Assembly (NCBI GenBank): GCA_009694245.1
Contig: SHVO01000014.1
Coordinates: forward strand, 1 to 33,962
DNA from: Rhodospirillaceae bacterium
GTDB lineage: Bacteria > Pseudomonadota > Alphaproteobacteria > Rhodospirillales > Rhodospirillaceae
Reading direction: 5' to 3'
Length of the DNA: 33,962 bases
Of this stretch, positions 6,733 to 14,754 are shown piece after piece. Position 1 is the first letter of the stretch. Each line of letters starts with the position of its first letter. Under the pieces are notes generated by a model. It searched no databases, was not told where the DNA came from, and was given only the letters and a program-made list of their open reading frames with translations. The translations under genes were made by a program, and so were the position numbers.

Positions 6733-7752
6733 TCACAGCGGCGCCGGGGCGATGTTGGCGACATCGGTGTTGGGCCCGGTCTTCGGGGCCGGCGTTTGCC
6801 AGCGGATATTGCCCCGCAGATTGTCGTCCTTGGTTCCCGCCTTCGACAGCGTGATCGAATAATCCGCTTCATCCCTGGGCGCGCTTTTCGCGAGGTTCCA
6901 GACGGCGACGTTGGCCTTGGCAGCCTCGTCCATGTGCACGCCTTGATAGCCCGCGCCGGTGGTGCCGACGACTTTCGCGCCGGCCGGAAGGACCAGGCTG
7001 ATGGTCACGCCCTCGGCCGCGAGGCCTCTGTCCTTGAGGCCGCCGTTCTCGACGTGCAGTTTGTAGGTAACCCCCCTGGCGACTTTCACGCCGGCGCTGA
7101 GCTGACCCGCGAGCGGCGGGCGGAAGCCGATGTCGTCGCGCGCCCAATTGTAGATTTCCCGCAAAGCCGCTTCCGGCAGGCGCGTGCGCGAGAAATTGCC
7201 CATCATGAAACGCCGCGGCGACGGCGGTTCGTCGAGCAGCGCGCGATGTTTCGGCATTTCGTCGGTGTGGGTGTAAACCAGCTTGGCGAAGGCGTCGAAA
7301 TCGGCGTTGATCGCGCCGAGATCGCCGCGCGGGCCATTGAGCGTCACGCCGTGACATTGGCTACAGCCCATATTGATCGCCACCGCCTGTCCGGCCGGGG
7401 CGTTGGCCGGCACCTCGAAGCGCCACGGGCCGGGCTGCTCTTTCTTGGCGAGGCCGGCCGACCAAGCGGTCAGGTTGGCGATATCCTGATCGTTGATCTG
7501 GGAGTCGACGTAGGCCGGCATGACCCCCCAGGGCCTGCGCACCGCCTGTTTGAATTGCGCGAAACTCAGCCCGCGCCCGGCGAGGTCGGGGCCGAAGGCG
7601 CCTTCGCCCGCGCGGCCGTGGCAATTTTTGCACTGGGTCTCGTTGCCTTCCCAGATGGCCTGTCCGGCCTTGGCGTCAGCCGCGAGGCCCTGGGCAAAAG
7701 CCGCGCTCGCGCCGAGCGGCAGCAAAAGAAAGGCGAGCATGAATTTGTTCAT
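6733..7752 (-). CDS. Exported diheme cytochrome c
   Basis: The product has 339 residues with a signal peptide ending near AFA-Q (residue 20). There are two class-I-type haem-binding motifs, CKNCH at 41-45 and CSQCH at 130-134. The first domain has a likely axial Met in PWGVMPAY (near 78); MM of RFMMGNFS is a candidate for the second. Residues from about 225 onward form a beta-rich domain (YKLHVENGGLKDRGLAAEGV, ISLVLPAGAKVVGTTGAGYQ) resembling DUF11/CARDB-type Ig-like folds. It probably moves electrons in the periplasm; the partner is unknown because the downstream RND remnant is dead and no oxidase or dehydrogenase is adjacent. It is transcribed convergently to the antitoxin gene. Confidence 0.8.
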   Translation of the reverse strand: MNKFMLAFLLLPLGASAAFAQGLAADAKAGQAIWEGNETQCKNCHGRAGEGAFGPDLAGRGLSFAQFKQAVRRPWGVMPAYVDSQINDQDIANLTAWSAGLAKKEQPGPWRFEVPANAPAGQAVAINMGCSQCHGVTLNGPRGDLGAINADFDAFAKLVYTHTDEMPKHRALLDEPPSPRRFMMGNFSRTRLPEAALREIYNWARDDIGFRPPLAGQLSAGVKVARGVTYKLHVENGGLKDRGLAAEGVTISLVLPAGAKVVGTTGAGYQGVHMDEAAKANVAVWNLAKSAPRDEADYSITLSKAGTKDDNLRGNIRWQTPAPKTGPNTDVANIAPAPL

Positions 7753-7787
7753 TTTGGGGTCCCCTGATTTTTCGGCGGCGGGATGTC

Positions 7788-7833
7788 GCGGCCGAAGGCC
7801 GGCATTTAACAGATGCGCCTACGCGCGCCCGGC
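7788..7833 (+). repeat. Double-hairpin repeat, copy upstream of the diheme cytochrome c
   Basis: It reads CGGCC-GAA-GGCCG, spacer GCATTTAACAGAT, then GCGC-CTAC-GCGC-GCC. The first 22 bases are almost identical to the copy at 9682-9727 and the spacer is the same; the second stem is two bases shorter on its left side. It is 36 bases upstream of the minus-strand cytochrome start, so it would fall in that gene's promoter or 5' leader. Confidence 0.75.
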
Positions 7834-7929
7834 ATTATAGGCCGATCGCGGCGCATTTTATCAGCCCCCGTCGGCGAAAACTTATTCGCGGCGCGATGCT
7901 CGAAATCGGCGGAAAGCCGAGGTTTTTAC

Positions 7930-8795
7930 CTATTCGCCGGGCTGGACGCGGCCGGCCGCGGGAGCCGGCGGCGACAGCCGGCCGCGCTTGCCGAGCCGGC
8001 CTACCCACGCCTCGAAGCGGGCCACATAGACGAACACCACCGGCACGACCAGCAGGCAGAGCGCCGTCGAGGTAATCAGGCCGCCGATCACGGCGGTCGC
8101 CATGGGCTGGCGGAAACTGGAGTCTTCGCCGAGCCCGAAGGCGATCGGCAGCATGCCGGCGATCATCGCCACCGTCGTCATGACGATCGGCCGCGCCCGT
8201 TTGTGGCAGGCGTCGATCAAGGCCTCGTGGATCGGCACGCCGCGCTCGCGCGTATTGACGATGGCGTAATCCACCAGCAGGATCGAATTCTTGGTGACGA
8301 TTCCCATGAGCGTTATCAGGCCGATCATCGCCGGCACGCCGAGCTCGATGTTGCCGATCAGCAGCGCGAAGAACGCGCCGCCGGAGGCAAGCGGGATGGC
8401 CGAGAGGATGGTCACCGGCTGCAGGAAGTCGTGGAACAGCAGTACCAGCACGCAGAATATGCATAGGAACCCGGTGACCAAGGCGACTTTGAATCCGAGC
8501 AAGAGTTCGCTGGCGAACTCGGCATCGCGATGCGGATCATGCGCACAGCCTCCGGCAGTCCCTTGATCGCGGGCGAGGCCATGGCCTGGTCAAGTGCGGC
8601 ACCGAGCGGCGTGCCGTTGAGGTCGGCGCTGACGTTGACGTAGCGGCTGCGGTCATAGCGATCGATCTGGATCGGGCCGTTTTCCAGCGCGATGTCGGCG
8701 ACGCAGGACAAAGGCACAAGGCCGTTGCGGCCGGGCACGCGGAGGTCGGCAATGGTGTCCAAGTCGGTGCGCGCGGCGGCGGACCCGCCCCCCAA
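7930..8795 (-). pseudogene. C-terminal remnant of an RND (HAE1/AcrB-like) efflux pump, frameshifted
   Basis: RND pumps are inner-membrane proton/drug antiporters of about 1,000-1,050 residues; only the last ~285 remain. The upstream piece (LDTIADLRVPGRNGLVPLSC, IQIDRYDRSRYVNVSADLNG, IKGLPEAVRMI) is the end of the second periplasmic porter domain. The frame then shifts near 8525-8530 and the next frame gives DAEFASELLLGFKVALVTGF followed by TM8-TM12, including LITLMGIVTKNSILLVDYAI and RPIVMTTVAMIAGMLPIAFG. One base is missing or extra at the shift. The N-terminal two-thirds, including the proton-relay Asp residues of TM4, are absent upstream of about 8800. No adaptor or TolC gene accompanies it. 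Confidence 0.85.
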
Positions 8796-8876
8796 GCATG
8801 GGCCGGGGCGTTAGCAACTTGACCTTAGGCGCCGATGTCTTGACGAAGGTTTAATGGGTGGTTAGGCCCGGTTGGC

Positions 8877-9662
8877 TTAAGGTCGCCGGTTGGCGGGGCC
8901 GCCATTGAAGCGGGCACCTTTGGCGCGGCCGCTATGGCGGTCGGTCTCGCGCTCGGCGACCAGGGAATTATTGGCGGCGACGATCTCGACGGTAATGGTA
9001 TCGGCGTCCTTTTCCTTGACCGCCCCGACCTTGAGCCGCGGATTGCCGCGCATGATCAGCGCGGCTTCGGCCAGCTTCCTGGCTTGATCCACGCCGAGTT
9101 TGAGATCGCGGCCGGGATTTGACCCAGCTCCGCCGGGTCCCATTGCGCCTGGCCGCATTCCACCTGCGCCCATTCCACCCGAAGCGGCAATTCGCGCGGG
9201 CCGGCCGGTCTTGGTGGAGAGCTCAAGGCTATCGACCAGGGCGCCGGTCTTGGTGACGATCTCGACCGCCGCCACGCCGTCTTCCTTGGCCGTGACCTTG
9301 CCGACCTTGAGATTGTGATTTCCCGAAAGCGCCAAGCGCCCGGCAACGATGTCGCGCAGCTGATCGGTGGTGAGCTTGAGGTCGATCTCCGCCTGGGGCC
9401 CACGCATTTGCCGCTGCTGCAGGCGCCCGCGCATCATCTCGCGCATCCGCGACCCGTCGCCCCTGAGGTTGGCTGGCGGGGGGGGGGCAGGTGCGCCAGC
9501 GGCGGACCCCGCCGCCGCTCCTGCCTGAGCGGCAGAGGCCGTCGAAACCACCGTACTTACCCCGATGCCGGCGAGCGTGGCGATCATCACGCCGCGCGTA
9601 AGGGCGCGAATCACCAGGTTTGAGGCCAGGGTGGGCGCACGGGCGATCAGAGGGGTGTTCAT
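8877..9662 (-). CDS. Exported protein with two tandem PepSY-like repeats
   Basis: The product has 261 residues; I do not recognise a named family. After an N-terminal region with a hydrophobic stretch and a probable signal cleavage near ASA-A (residue ~44) comes an Ala/Pro-rich linker with a Pro4 tract. Two homologous units follow: one (~94-158) begins DLKLTTDQLRDIVAGRLALS and contains NHNLKVGKVTAKEDGVAAVE; the other (~186-250) begins DLKLGVDQARKLAEAALIMR and contains NPRLKVGAVKEKDADTITVE. Each has a helix, two beta strands and an I/V-E-I-V strand, similar to PepSY-type domains. A Gly/Met-rich linker separates the repeats. A periplasmic binding role is inferred. A 10-base poly-C on the coding strand encodes the Pro tract and could shift frame. 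Confidence 0.65.
   Translation of the reverse strand: MNTPLIARAPTLASNLVIRALTRGVMIATLAGIGVSTVVSTASAAQAGAAAGSAAGAPAPPPPANLRGDGSRMREMMRGRLQQRQMRGPQAEIDLKLTTDQLRDIVAGRLALSGNHNLKVGKVTAKEDGVAAVEIVTKTGALVDSLELSTKTGRPARIAASGGMGAGGMRPGAMGPGGAGSNPGRDLKLGVDQARKLAEAALIMRGNPRLKVGAVKEKDADTITVEIVAANNSLVAERETDRHSGRAKGARFNGGPANRRP
9478..9487. repeat. G10 homopolymer inside a coding region
   Basis: Ten consecutive G on the plus strand encode the Pro-rich linker (APAPPPP) of the minus-strand two-repeat protein. A homopolymer this long inside a reading frame can switch the gene on and off by slippage, and is also a common site of sequencing error. Confidence 0.8.
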
Positions 9663-9681
9663 TTCATTCTCTTGTTAGCTC

Positions 9682-9727
9682 GCCGGCGAAGGCCGGCATT
9701 TAACAGCTGCGCGCCTTCGCGCGCCGG
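9682..9727 (+). repeat. Double-hairpin repeat, most regular copy
   Basis: GCCGGC-GAAG-GCCGGC (9682-9697), spacer ATTTAACAGCT (9698-9708), then GCGCGC-CTTC-GCGCGC (9709-9724). Both stems are 6 bp and perfect, and the two tetraloops are complementary to each other. It lies about 20 bases upstream of the minus-strand two-repeat protein start. Confidence 0.8.
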
Positions 9728-10090
9728 TCAGCGCGGTGGATCATCCACAACGCGACATAAGGTAAGACGCGCCGCCGGCGGCAATTCCTGCGCCCATCCT
9801 ACCCGGGTTCACGGCAAAAACCGGGCACAGGCGGCTTTCTCGCAGGATTGTCATCGGGAGGCGGTCGCCGGGGACCGATGGCGCGCCGGGCAAAGTCAAC
9901 AAAAGCAAGGCGGTATCACGGATAAGTGATGCTCCGCAGCCCCAGCATTCCGGCTTCCCAGCGCCGGGGGCGATGGAGTAACTTGAGACTATGGACTGAC
10001 GGGGCCGCGCACGGATCAGCCGCGCCGGGCCAGGAGGGGTCATCCATCAAGTTTTCAATTTTTTACACACTACATATACGGAGGATTACG
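9728..10090. other. Non-coding stretch upstream of the peroxiredoxin
   Basis: No credible gene is visible. The last ~50 bases become AT-rich (TTTTCAATTTTTTACACACT, then ACATATAC) just before the GGAGG site of the peroxiredoxin, so its promoter is probably here, with a -10 somewhere in CATATAC; I cannot place the -35 with confidence. Confidence 0.4.
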
Positions 10091-10684
10091 ATGAAGCGGT
10101 TACTGGTTTGTGCACTTTTGGGCAGCGCTCTGGCGATGCCGGCTTATGCCGCCCTAAAGCCCGGCGACAAGGCCGCCGACTTCTCGGCGCGCGCCTCGCT
10201 GGCCGGCAAGGAATTCGGCTTCTCGCTGAAGGATGCGCTGAAAAAGGGCCCGGTGGTGGTGTACTTCTACCCCGCCGCCTATACCCGGGGCTGCAACATT
10301 GAAGCCCACACCTTCGCCGAGAACGCCGACAAGTTCGCCGCCGCCGGCGCCACCATCATCGGCGTCTCGCGCGACACCATCGCCAAGCTCAACCAGTTCT
10401 CGGCCGACCCCGAATACTGCGCGGGCAAGTTCGCCGTGGCCTCCGACGCCGACGGCGCGATCTCCAAGTCCTATGACCTGAAGGTCTCGCCGGTGCGCGA
10501 AGGCGCCAAGGACTCGAAGGGCAACGACATCACCACCGAGTTCACCGAGCGCACCACCTTCGTCATCACCGCGGACAACAAGGTCGTCTCGACCCTGTCC
10601 TCGAACGACGACAAGATTTCGCCCGAGGACCATGTGCTCAAGTCGCTGGCCCTGGTCGAACAGCTCAAGACCGCCAAGAAGTAA
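10091..10684 (+). CDS. Exported peroxiredoxin (AhpC/TSA, BCP-like)
   Basis: This 197-residue thiol peroxidase has a signal peptide (MKRLLVCALLGSALAMPAYA), so it detoxifies peroxides in the periplasm. The thioredoxin fold begins at LKPGDKAADFSARASLAGK; the active-site motif is FYPAAYTRGC with the peroxidatic Cys at 68 and the conserved Pro61 and Thr65. A second Cys at 110 (DPEYC) could resolve the disulfide. The downstream core (ATIIGVSRDTIAKLNQFSAD, FAVASDADGAISKSYDLKV, ERTTFVITADNKVV) is typical of the Prx/BCP group. ATG 10091 has GGAGG 7 bases upstream. It is monocistronic, ending before a strong terminator. An exported BCP-like enzyme suits a cell rich in periplasmic cytochromes, but that link is inference. 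Confidence 0.88.
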   Translation: MKRLLVCALLGSALAMPAYAALKPGDKAADFSARASLAGKEFGFSLKDALKKGPVVVYFYPAAYTRGCNIEAHTFAENADKFAAAGATIIGVSRDTIAKLNQFSADPEYCAGKFAVASDADGAISKSYDLKVSPVREGAKDSKGNDITTEFTERTTFVITADNKVVSTLSSNDDKISPEDHVLKSLALVEQLKTAKK

Positions 10685-10718
10685 TCTCCAGGCCGGTTAT
10701 TTCGGCTTCGGCGAGTCC

Positions 10719-10752
10719 AACCCGGCAGCACTTCGGCGCTGCCGGGTTTTTT
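10719..10752 (+). terminator. Rho-independent terminator of the peroxiredoxin gene
   Basis: An 11-bp stem, AACCCGGCAGC/GCTGCCGGGTT, with an 8-base loop (ACTTCGGC) is followed by six T. It begins 34 bases after the stop codon. Confidence 0.9.
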
Positions 10753-11015
10753 CGTGCCGCCGATCATCTTAAAGACTCTTCGTGGCTGCGGTGAAGGCGT
10801 CGCCGACATGGCGGGCGGTGGGAAGATGCGTGACCACCGCGACCAGGATATCGAGCGGTGTGGTTTTACCTAACGTCGATCCCGGACCAAGCAGGGCCAC
10901 GACGCTTAAGAACCATGCCCGCCCCCGCGACCTGCGCGAAGTGATTCCCGCCGGCACGGGCCGGGTGGGCACCGCGGAGTATCTCGCGCGCATCCGGCGC
11001 GGCCAGTTGTGCGGC

Positions 11016-11417
11016 ATGCAAAGTCTGTTGAAATTGGTCAACTGCGAGCTTTCGCCCGATTGGAAAAATCCCGCCGTGGTTTGCATTGTCGGCGGCGGGC
11101 CGAGTTTAGCCGACGAGGTTGGAGCCTTGCGCCGGTTGATCAAGCGCGGCGCCAAGGTGCTGGCGGTCAACAAATCCCACGACTGGCTGCTGGCGCGCAG
11201 GCTGCGCTGCGACTACGCCGCGCTGCTCGATCGCAAAGAATGGGTCGCGGGCTACATCGATCTCAACCTCGCGGGCGGCAAACCCACGCGCCGGCGGGCG
11301 GGGAAATACTGGAGCGCGCCCAAGTATCTCGTCGCCAGCCAATGCCACGACGATGTGCTGGCGAAATTCAAGGGCCGCCTTCAAAAGCTGAAGGTAAGCG
11401 GAATTCATCGCCACTAA
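11016..11417 (+). pseudogene. Truncated DUF115/MptE-like protein
   Basis: From ATG 11016 the product starts MQSLLKLVNCELSPDWKNP and contains a Rossmann-like start AVVCIVGGGPSLADEVGALR, then AKVLAVNKSHDWLLARRLRC, DYAALLDRKEWVAGYI and PKYLVASQCHDDVLAKFKGR. The GGGPSLADE motif followed by A.N.....L matches the DUF115 (6-hydroxymethylpterin diphosphokinase MptE-like) fold, often found in surface-glycan and flagellar-glycan loci. Homologous sequence ends abruptly after KFKGRLQKL at about 11395, whereas such domains continue well beyond this point, so the 3' half has been lost. The same frame is open upstream to 10782, but that part is less protein-like. It faces a glycan locus on the other strand. 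Confidence 0.6.
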
Positions 11418-11987
11418 TTTGTTCCTCTCCAGGGGATTTCCCGACCAGACATCGAATGCGGCGATATCTGGCCTGCGTCTGACTTTCTTTGTAGATGGTA
11501 GAAGAGCTGGCCGCCATATTGCGAAGCCCTAGCGCTCAATCATTTCCGGCCGCCCCCTTACAGCCGGTTCGGAGTGGTAGCTATTTCAAATCCCATATTT
11601 CTATGGCGTCGAATTTATTGGCCAGACCCCCGATATGCGATCCGTCATAGTTGAGTTCATGAAAGGCGCTATTCGGGCGGGCATATTAATTCCCTACTGA
11701 GTTAAGGGTTCGCTACATGTGGGCCCATACAGGTCTAAGGGGGTCATGTGTTAGCCGGTCGAATCAACGCATGGCAATATGCACGCGGGAACCCTAACAA
11801 ATCTACTCCTGAGAGGAAAGCAATACGGCCTCGCCGGCGATTAGAGGGATCAGGGAGGACGGAGTTCCAAGAAAAAACTGGCCTTAGAGGTCCGGGGATC
11901 TAATACTCACCTCCCGGTTTTCGGTTTGGCTTTCGGCATAGGCCCGGGCTTCCGGCGGACGAGGTGTCACATGCTCCACCTCGCACC
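11418..11987. other. Degenerate non-coding region with one gene scrap
   Basis: There is no intact gene in this ~570-base stretch, which has lower GC than its surroundings, as expected of decayed DNA at the edge of a glycan locus. On the minus strand at 11581-11685 a 34-codon open segment ends in TAG and reads protein-like (SAFHELNYDGSHIGGLANKF, then DAIEIWDLK). It looks like the 3' tail of a lost gene; I cannot name the family. The rest shows nothing I can assign. Confidence 0.4.
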
Positions 11988-13478
11988 TTAGCGCTTCAAA
12001 TCGCCCTTGGCGTGCCAGATCAGGCATTCGGGTCGGCGTGTGCCGGTCCAGTCCATCATGTGCTTCGGACAATCTTTGATGGACATACTGCGCACGTTAC
12101 GTTGAAACCAAAACTTCGCGGAGACCATGTTAAATTGATCGTCAAACCACTTCGGGGTTCCCAATTCCTCGTAATGCAAGATGTAGGCCGCAAGGAAGTC
12201 GGTGAAGTCGCGGCCGCCAGGAGAGACTGCTAGAAAGGCTCCGTTGATCATTTGATGGGCCCAAGGCTCGTCCGACCGGTCATATAAAACGACGTCAAAT
12301 TGATCGGGAAGTGCCTTGGTTATATCCCCATTGATCACACTATCCGTATCGACCAAGATGATCGTCCGTTCAACATGATGTTGGATTTGTGCGAGCCTTA
12401 TCCAACGGCGCGGCGCGTATAGTATCTTGTCGCACGGCCCCATTTCTTCAATCGACCAAGTCACTCGGTCCCTCGGAAACGCTCCTAAGACCTCATCCGG
12501 TTTAAAGCTGCCGAGGTTCATCAAGTGGAGATGGAAGTCGCAATCTGGGCATTTATCCAAGGCCGAGCCGATCAGGTCGTGGGCGAACATCCCTGCATAT
12601 ACGCCGTCTCCTCCGGCATAGAGGAGCGGCCGGGAAACTCTGTTGGGAAGCGACCCCTCGAGCTTGGGGAGCCGCTGAATTCTGGCCTGAAGATCGGCGC
12701 GCCGATAGAGAGTTGCAAGTTCCTCCCATCCCATGACGTTGAACACACCCGGTCGGTACGAAAACGCCTTTTCCGGTTGTTCAGCCAGAATCGCCGCCCA
12801 CATTTTTATGGAAACGTCTTTTCATTGCACGGAAGGAATTTCGAGGATGCGGTAAAGGATCTCGGCATAAGGTCGTGCGAGCGACTTGGACGCAATTGCG
12901 TGATAGGCATGGGACTCAATACGCTCGGGCTCAAGTTGAATCGCTTGGTGAAAATTGGATAAGGCTTCCTCAACGCCGCCAAGATGCAATAGCCCGACAC
13001 CCAGGTTGGTCAATGCGTGGGCATTGGCAGGCCTGAGATTTAGGACTTTGCGATAGAGCTCGACCGCGTCCTTGAAGTGCCCCTGGCTAAAGAGCCCGAC
13101 GCCGGTCTCTTCAAAAACCGTCGCCAGATTTTGGCGCACGTCGGGATTGCCGGGCTGCAATTCGAGCGCGCCTGAATAGGCGTCAGCGGCCTCGGTCAAC
13201 TTTCCCTGTTTTCGCAGCGCGACCCCGAGATTGTTGAGGGCATCGACATAGTCGGGTTTGAGAGCCAAAGCTTTTCGGTAGCTATGAACCGCGGGGTCCA
13301 GCTTGCCCTGGCCAGCCAACCCTACGCCGAGCAGGACGTGGAGCATAGGAGCCTGAGGAAATTTACCGATCAGCCGCTTCGCTGTGGATACCGCCTTATC
13401 CACCTGGCCCGAGTTGAGAAGGGCCACAAGTCCCTGAATATCAGCCTGATTGGGTTCAGACACGGTCGAGGATCCCAT
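11988..13478 (-). pseudogene. TPR-glycosyltransferase-like protein interrupted by a TGA
   Basis: This is a paralogue of the intact gene at 17580-19079. The N-terminal part (probable start GTG 13463, MSEPNQADIQ..., or ATG 13478) has four to five TPRs (LLGVGLAGQGKLDPAVHSYR, ALNNLGVALRKQGKLTEAAD, etc.). It stops at TGA 12822-12824 after EIPSVQ, yet the same frame continues KDVSIKMWAAILAEQPEKAF down to TAA 11988-11990. In the intact paralogue and in the related 14043 gene the stop position is Trp (APSRAWKET, APVRNWGDV), so TGG to TGA is the simplest change. The distal domain keeps a DxD-like motif (IILVDTDSVING) and RPLLYAGGDGVYAGMFAHDL, as in GT-A-type enzymes. Both halves are otherwise well preserved. 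Confidence 0.85.
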
Positions 13479-13672
13479 GATTCAACGGTGGTCAAGATAC
13501 CCGTAGCCACGCAGCACTAGGCCGCACCCCGCATGAAAGCACAGGTGAGAAATCTGCTCCACCGTAATCGTCCCCTCCGGGAGCGCATTACCTACCCCGC
13601 GCCGAGGGGCGATTCAGCAGCCGCCACTCTGATCGCTGCCGGATGAAAACCGAGTGGCAGGCCAATCGCCCC

Positions 13673-13939
13673 TCATGCGTAATCTGTCGTATTAATCCCC
13701 ACCCTGGCACAGCAACTGATGTCGTCGTCGCCGCCCAGAAGCATCTTGAAGTTCGAGTGACCCGAGGCGCAATCGACCCAATCGAATAGCGGGGGAAGCC
13801 CGCGCAATTCGTGGATGGTGAAGCTATTCGTGGCCGGGTATCCCGCGCGCTTGGTCCTGGCCGCCCGGTTTCTTGGGTCAAAGTCCATGTTGCCCCTGGT
13901 TACGGCATGGTGCTCATCCCGATCCCCCAATCCTCGCAC
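13673..13939 (-). pseudogene. N-terminal fragment of an FkbM-family methyltransferase paralogue
   Basis: The minus-strand frame reads RAARTKRAGYPATNSFTIHE, LRGLPPLFDWVDCASGHSNF, KMLLGGDDDISCCAR and stops at TAA-like end 13673. It lines up with the start of the intact FkbM gene (KRATLPAANDLSADELYALP, YFFGWVECDCGPCKFTMFLG, GGDDAIALRF), but ends before any SAM-binding motif, so it is a truncated paralogue. The frame is open upstream to 14005, where it contains GFPLPGVVGLVR. A related GFPLPDVVRLMR peptide is encoded at 19111-19245. Confidence 0.6.
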
Positions 13940-14042
13940 AAGACCAACGACGCCCGGTAGGGGAAACCCAAGAATTTGGCCCTGGAGTCCTTGCGGACAG
14001 GCGGCTTAAGTTGGCCGGCACAGCAACATAGGCCGAGCGCCG

Positions 14043-14750
14043 ATGAACCGTCCCAATCAAGCCGATGTCGACGCACTCGTCGCTCAATTATCGTCCGGTC
14101 AATTCGAGGCGGCGGTAGCCGCGGCCCGCCGGCTGACCGAAGCGTTTCCCCACATCCCGTTACTTCATCTATTGCTCGCCACGGGGCTGACCCAAGGAGG
14201 TCAATTGGAGCTTGCGGTTCAGACCTATCGCGAGGCCCTCGCCCTCGATCCGGACTATTTTGATGCCTTCTACAATCTTGGCGTTGTGTTTCGCAGGCAA
14301 GGACGGATGTCGGAAGCGATCGAGAGTTATCTCTCCGCCTTAAAACTTCAGCCCCAAAACCTCGATGCCCGCCGGAACCTGGCGAGGATTTACGATGAAT
14401 TCGCGGCGAAGCGCTATCACCAAGTCAGATTGGCCGACGCCGCGGAGTTTTCCGCCAAGGCCCTGGCGCTTGATGGCGAAAACCTCGAATTGCTGGGGAT
14501 CGCCGCGCGCATTGCAAGGGCGCTGGGTCGCGCGGATGGCGAAATCCTAAAACGCATGGTCGCGGCGCCCGTCCGGAATTGGGGTGATGTCACGCGGAGG
14601 ATTTGGGCGGGCTCGATGCTCGGCCGTCCCGAGGAAGTCTATTCATTCCGGATCGACGGGCTCGCGCGTGCCGCCGGCCGCAGGGCATGGGACATTTCTA
14701 CGGGAGCGAAGGCCGCGACGGGAATTCGTGAATGGCTCAAGCCCACTTGA
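14043..14750 (+). CDS. TPR protein related to the TPR-glycosyltransferases, C-terminally shortened
   Basis: This 235-residue protein starts MNRPNQADVDALVAQLSSGQ, the same leader as the two minus-strand TPR-glycosyltransferase genes, followed by TPRs (LLLATGLTQGGQLELAVQTY, AFYNLGVVFRRQGRMSEAIE, ADAAEFSAKALALDGENLEL). From residue ~170 it still aligns with the paralogues (RMVAAPVRNWGDVTRRIWAG, RPEEVYSFRIDGLARAAG), then diverges to a short unrelated tail ending IREWLKPT. The catalytic-looking DxD domain is missing, so it probably lost its transferase part and may be a non-functional or adaptor form. The next gene starts 5 bases after its stop, indicating an operon with the methyltransferase. Confidence 0.65.
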   Translation: MNRPNQADVDALVAQLSSGQFEAAVAAARRLTEAFPHIPLLHLLLATGLTQGGQLELAVQTYREALALDPDYFDAFYNLGVVFRRQGRMSEAIESYLSALKLQPQNLDARRNLARIYDEFAAKRYHQVRLADAAEFSAKALALDGENLELLGIAARIARALGRADGEILKRMVAAPVRNWGDVTRRIWAGSMLGRPEEVYSFRIDGLARAAGRRAWDISTGAKAATGIREWLKPT

Positions 14751-14754
14751 TCTC

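Noticed and set aside
6643-7767. Long plus-strand open frame over the cytochrome region
   Set aside because: Arg/Gly-rich composition without a domain; it is the shadow of the minus-strand diheme cytochrome, whose CXXCH motifs decide the strand.
10769-10900. Minus-strand protein-like tail GPGSTLGKTTPLDILVAVVT ... AATKSL
   Set aside because: Reads plausibly as a protein end but no family is recognised and the frame upstream lacks a coherent start; it overlaps the DUF115-like frame on the other strand.
12822-13478. Separate TPR gene followed by a separate glycosyltransferase gene at 11988-12803
   Set aside because: Both are in the same frame with no gap other than one TGA, and the paralogue at 17580-19079 joins the two halves in a single protein.
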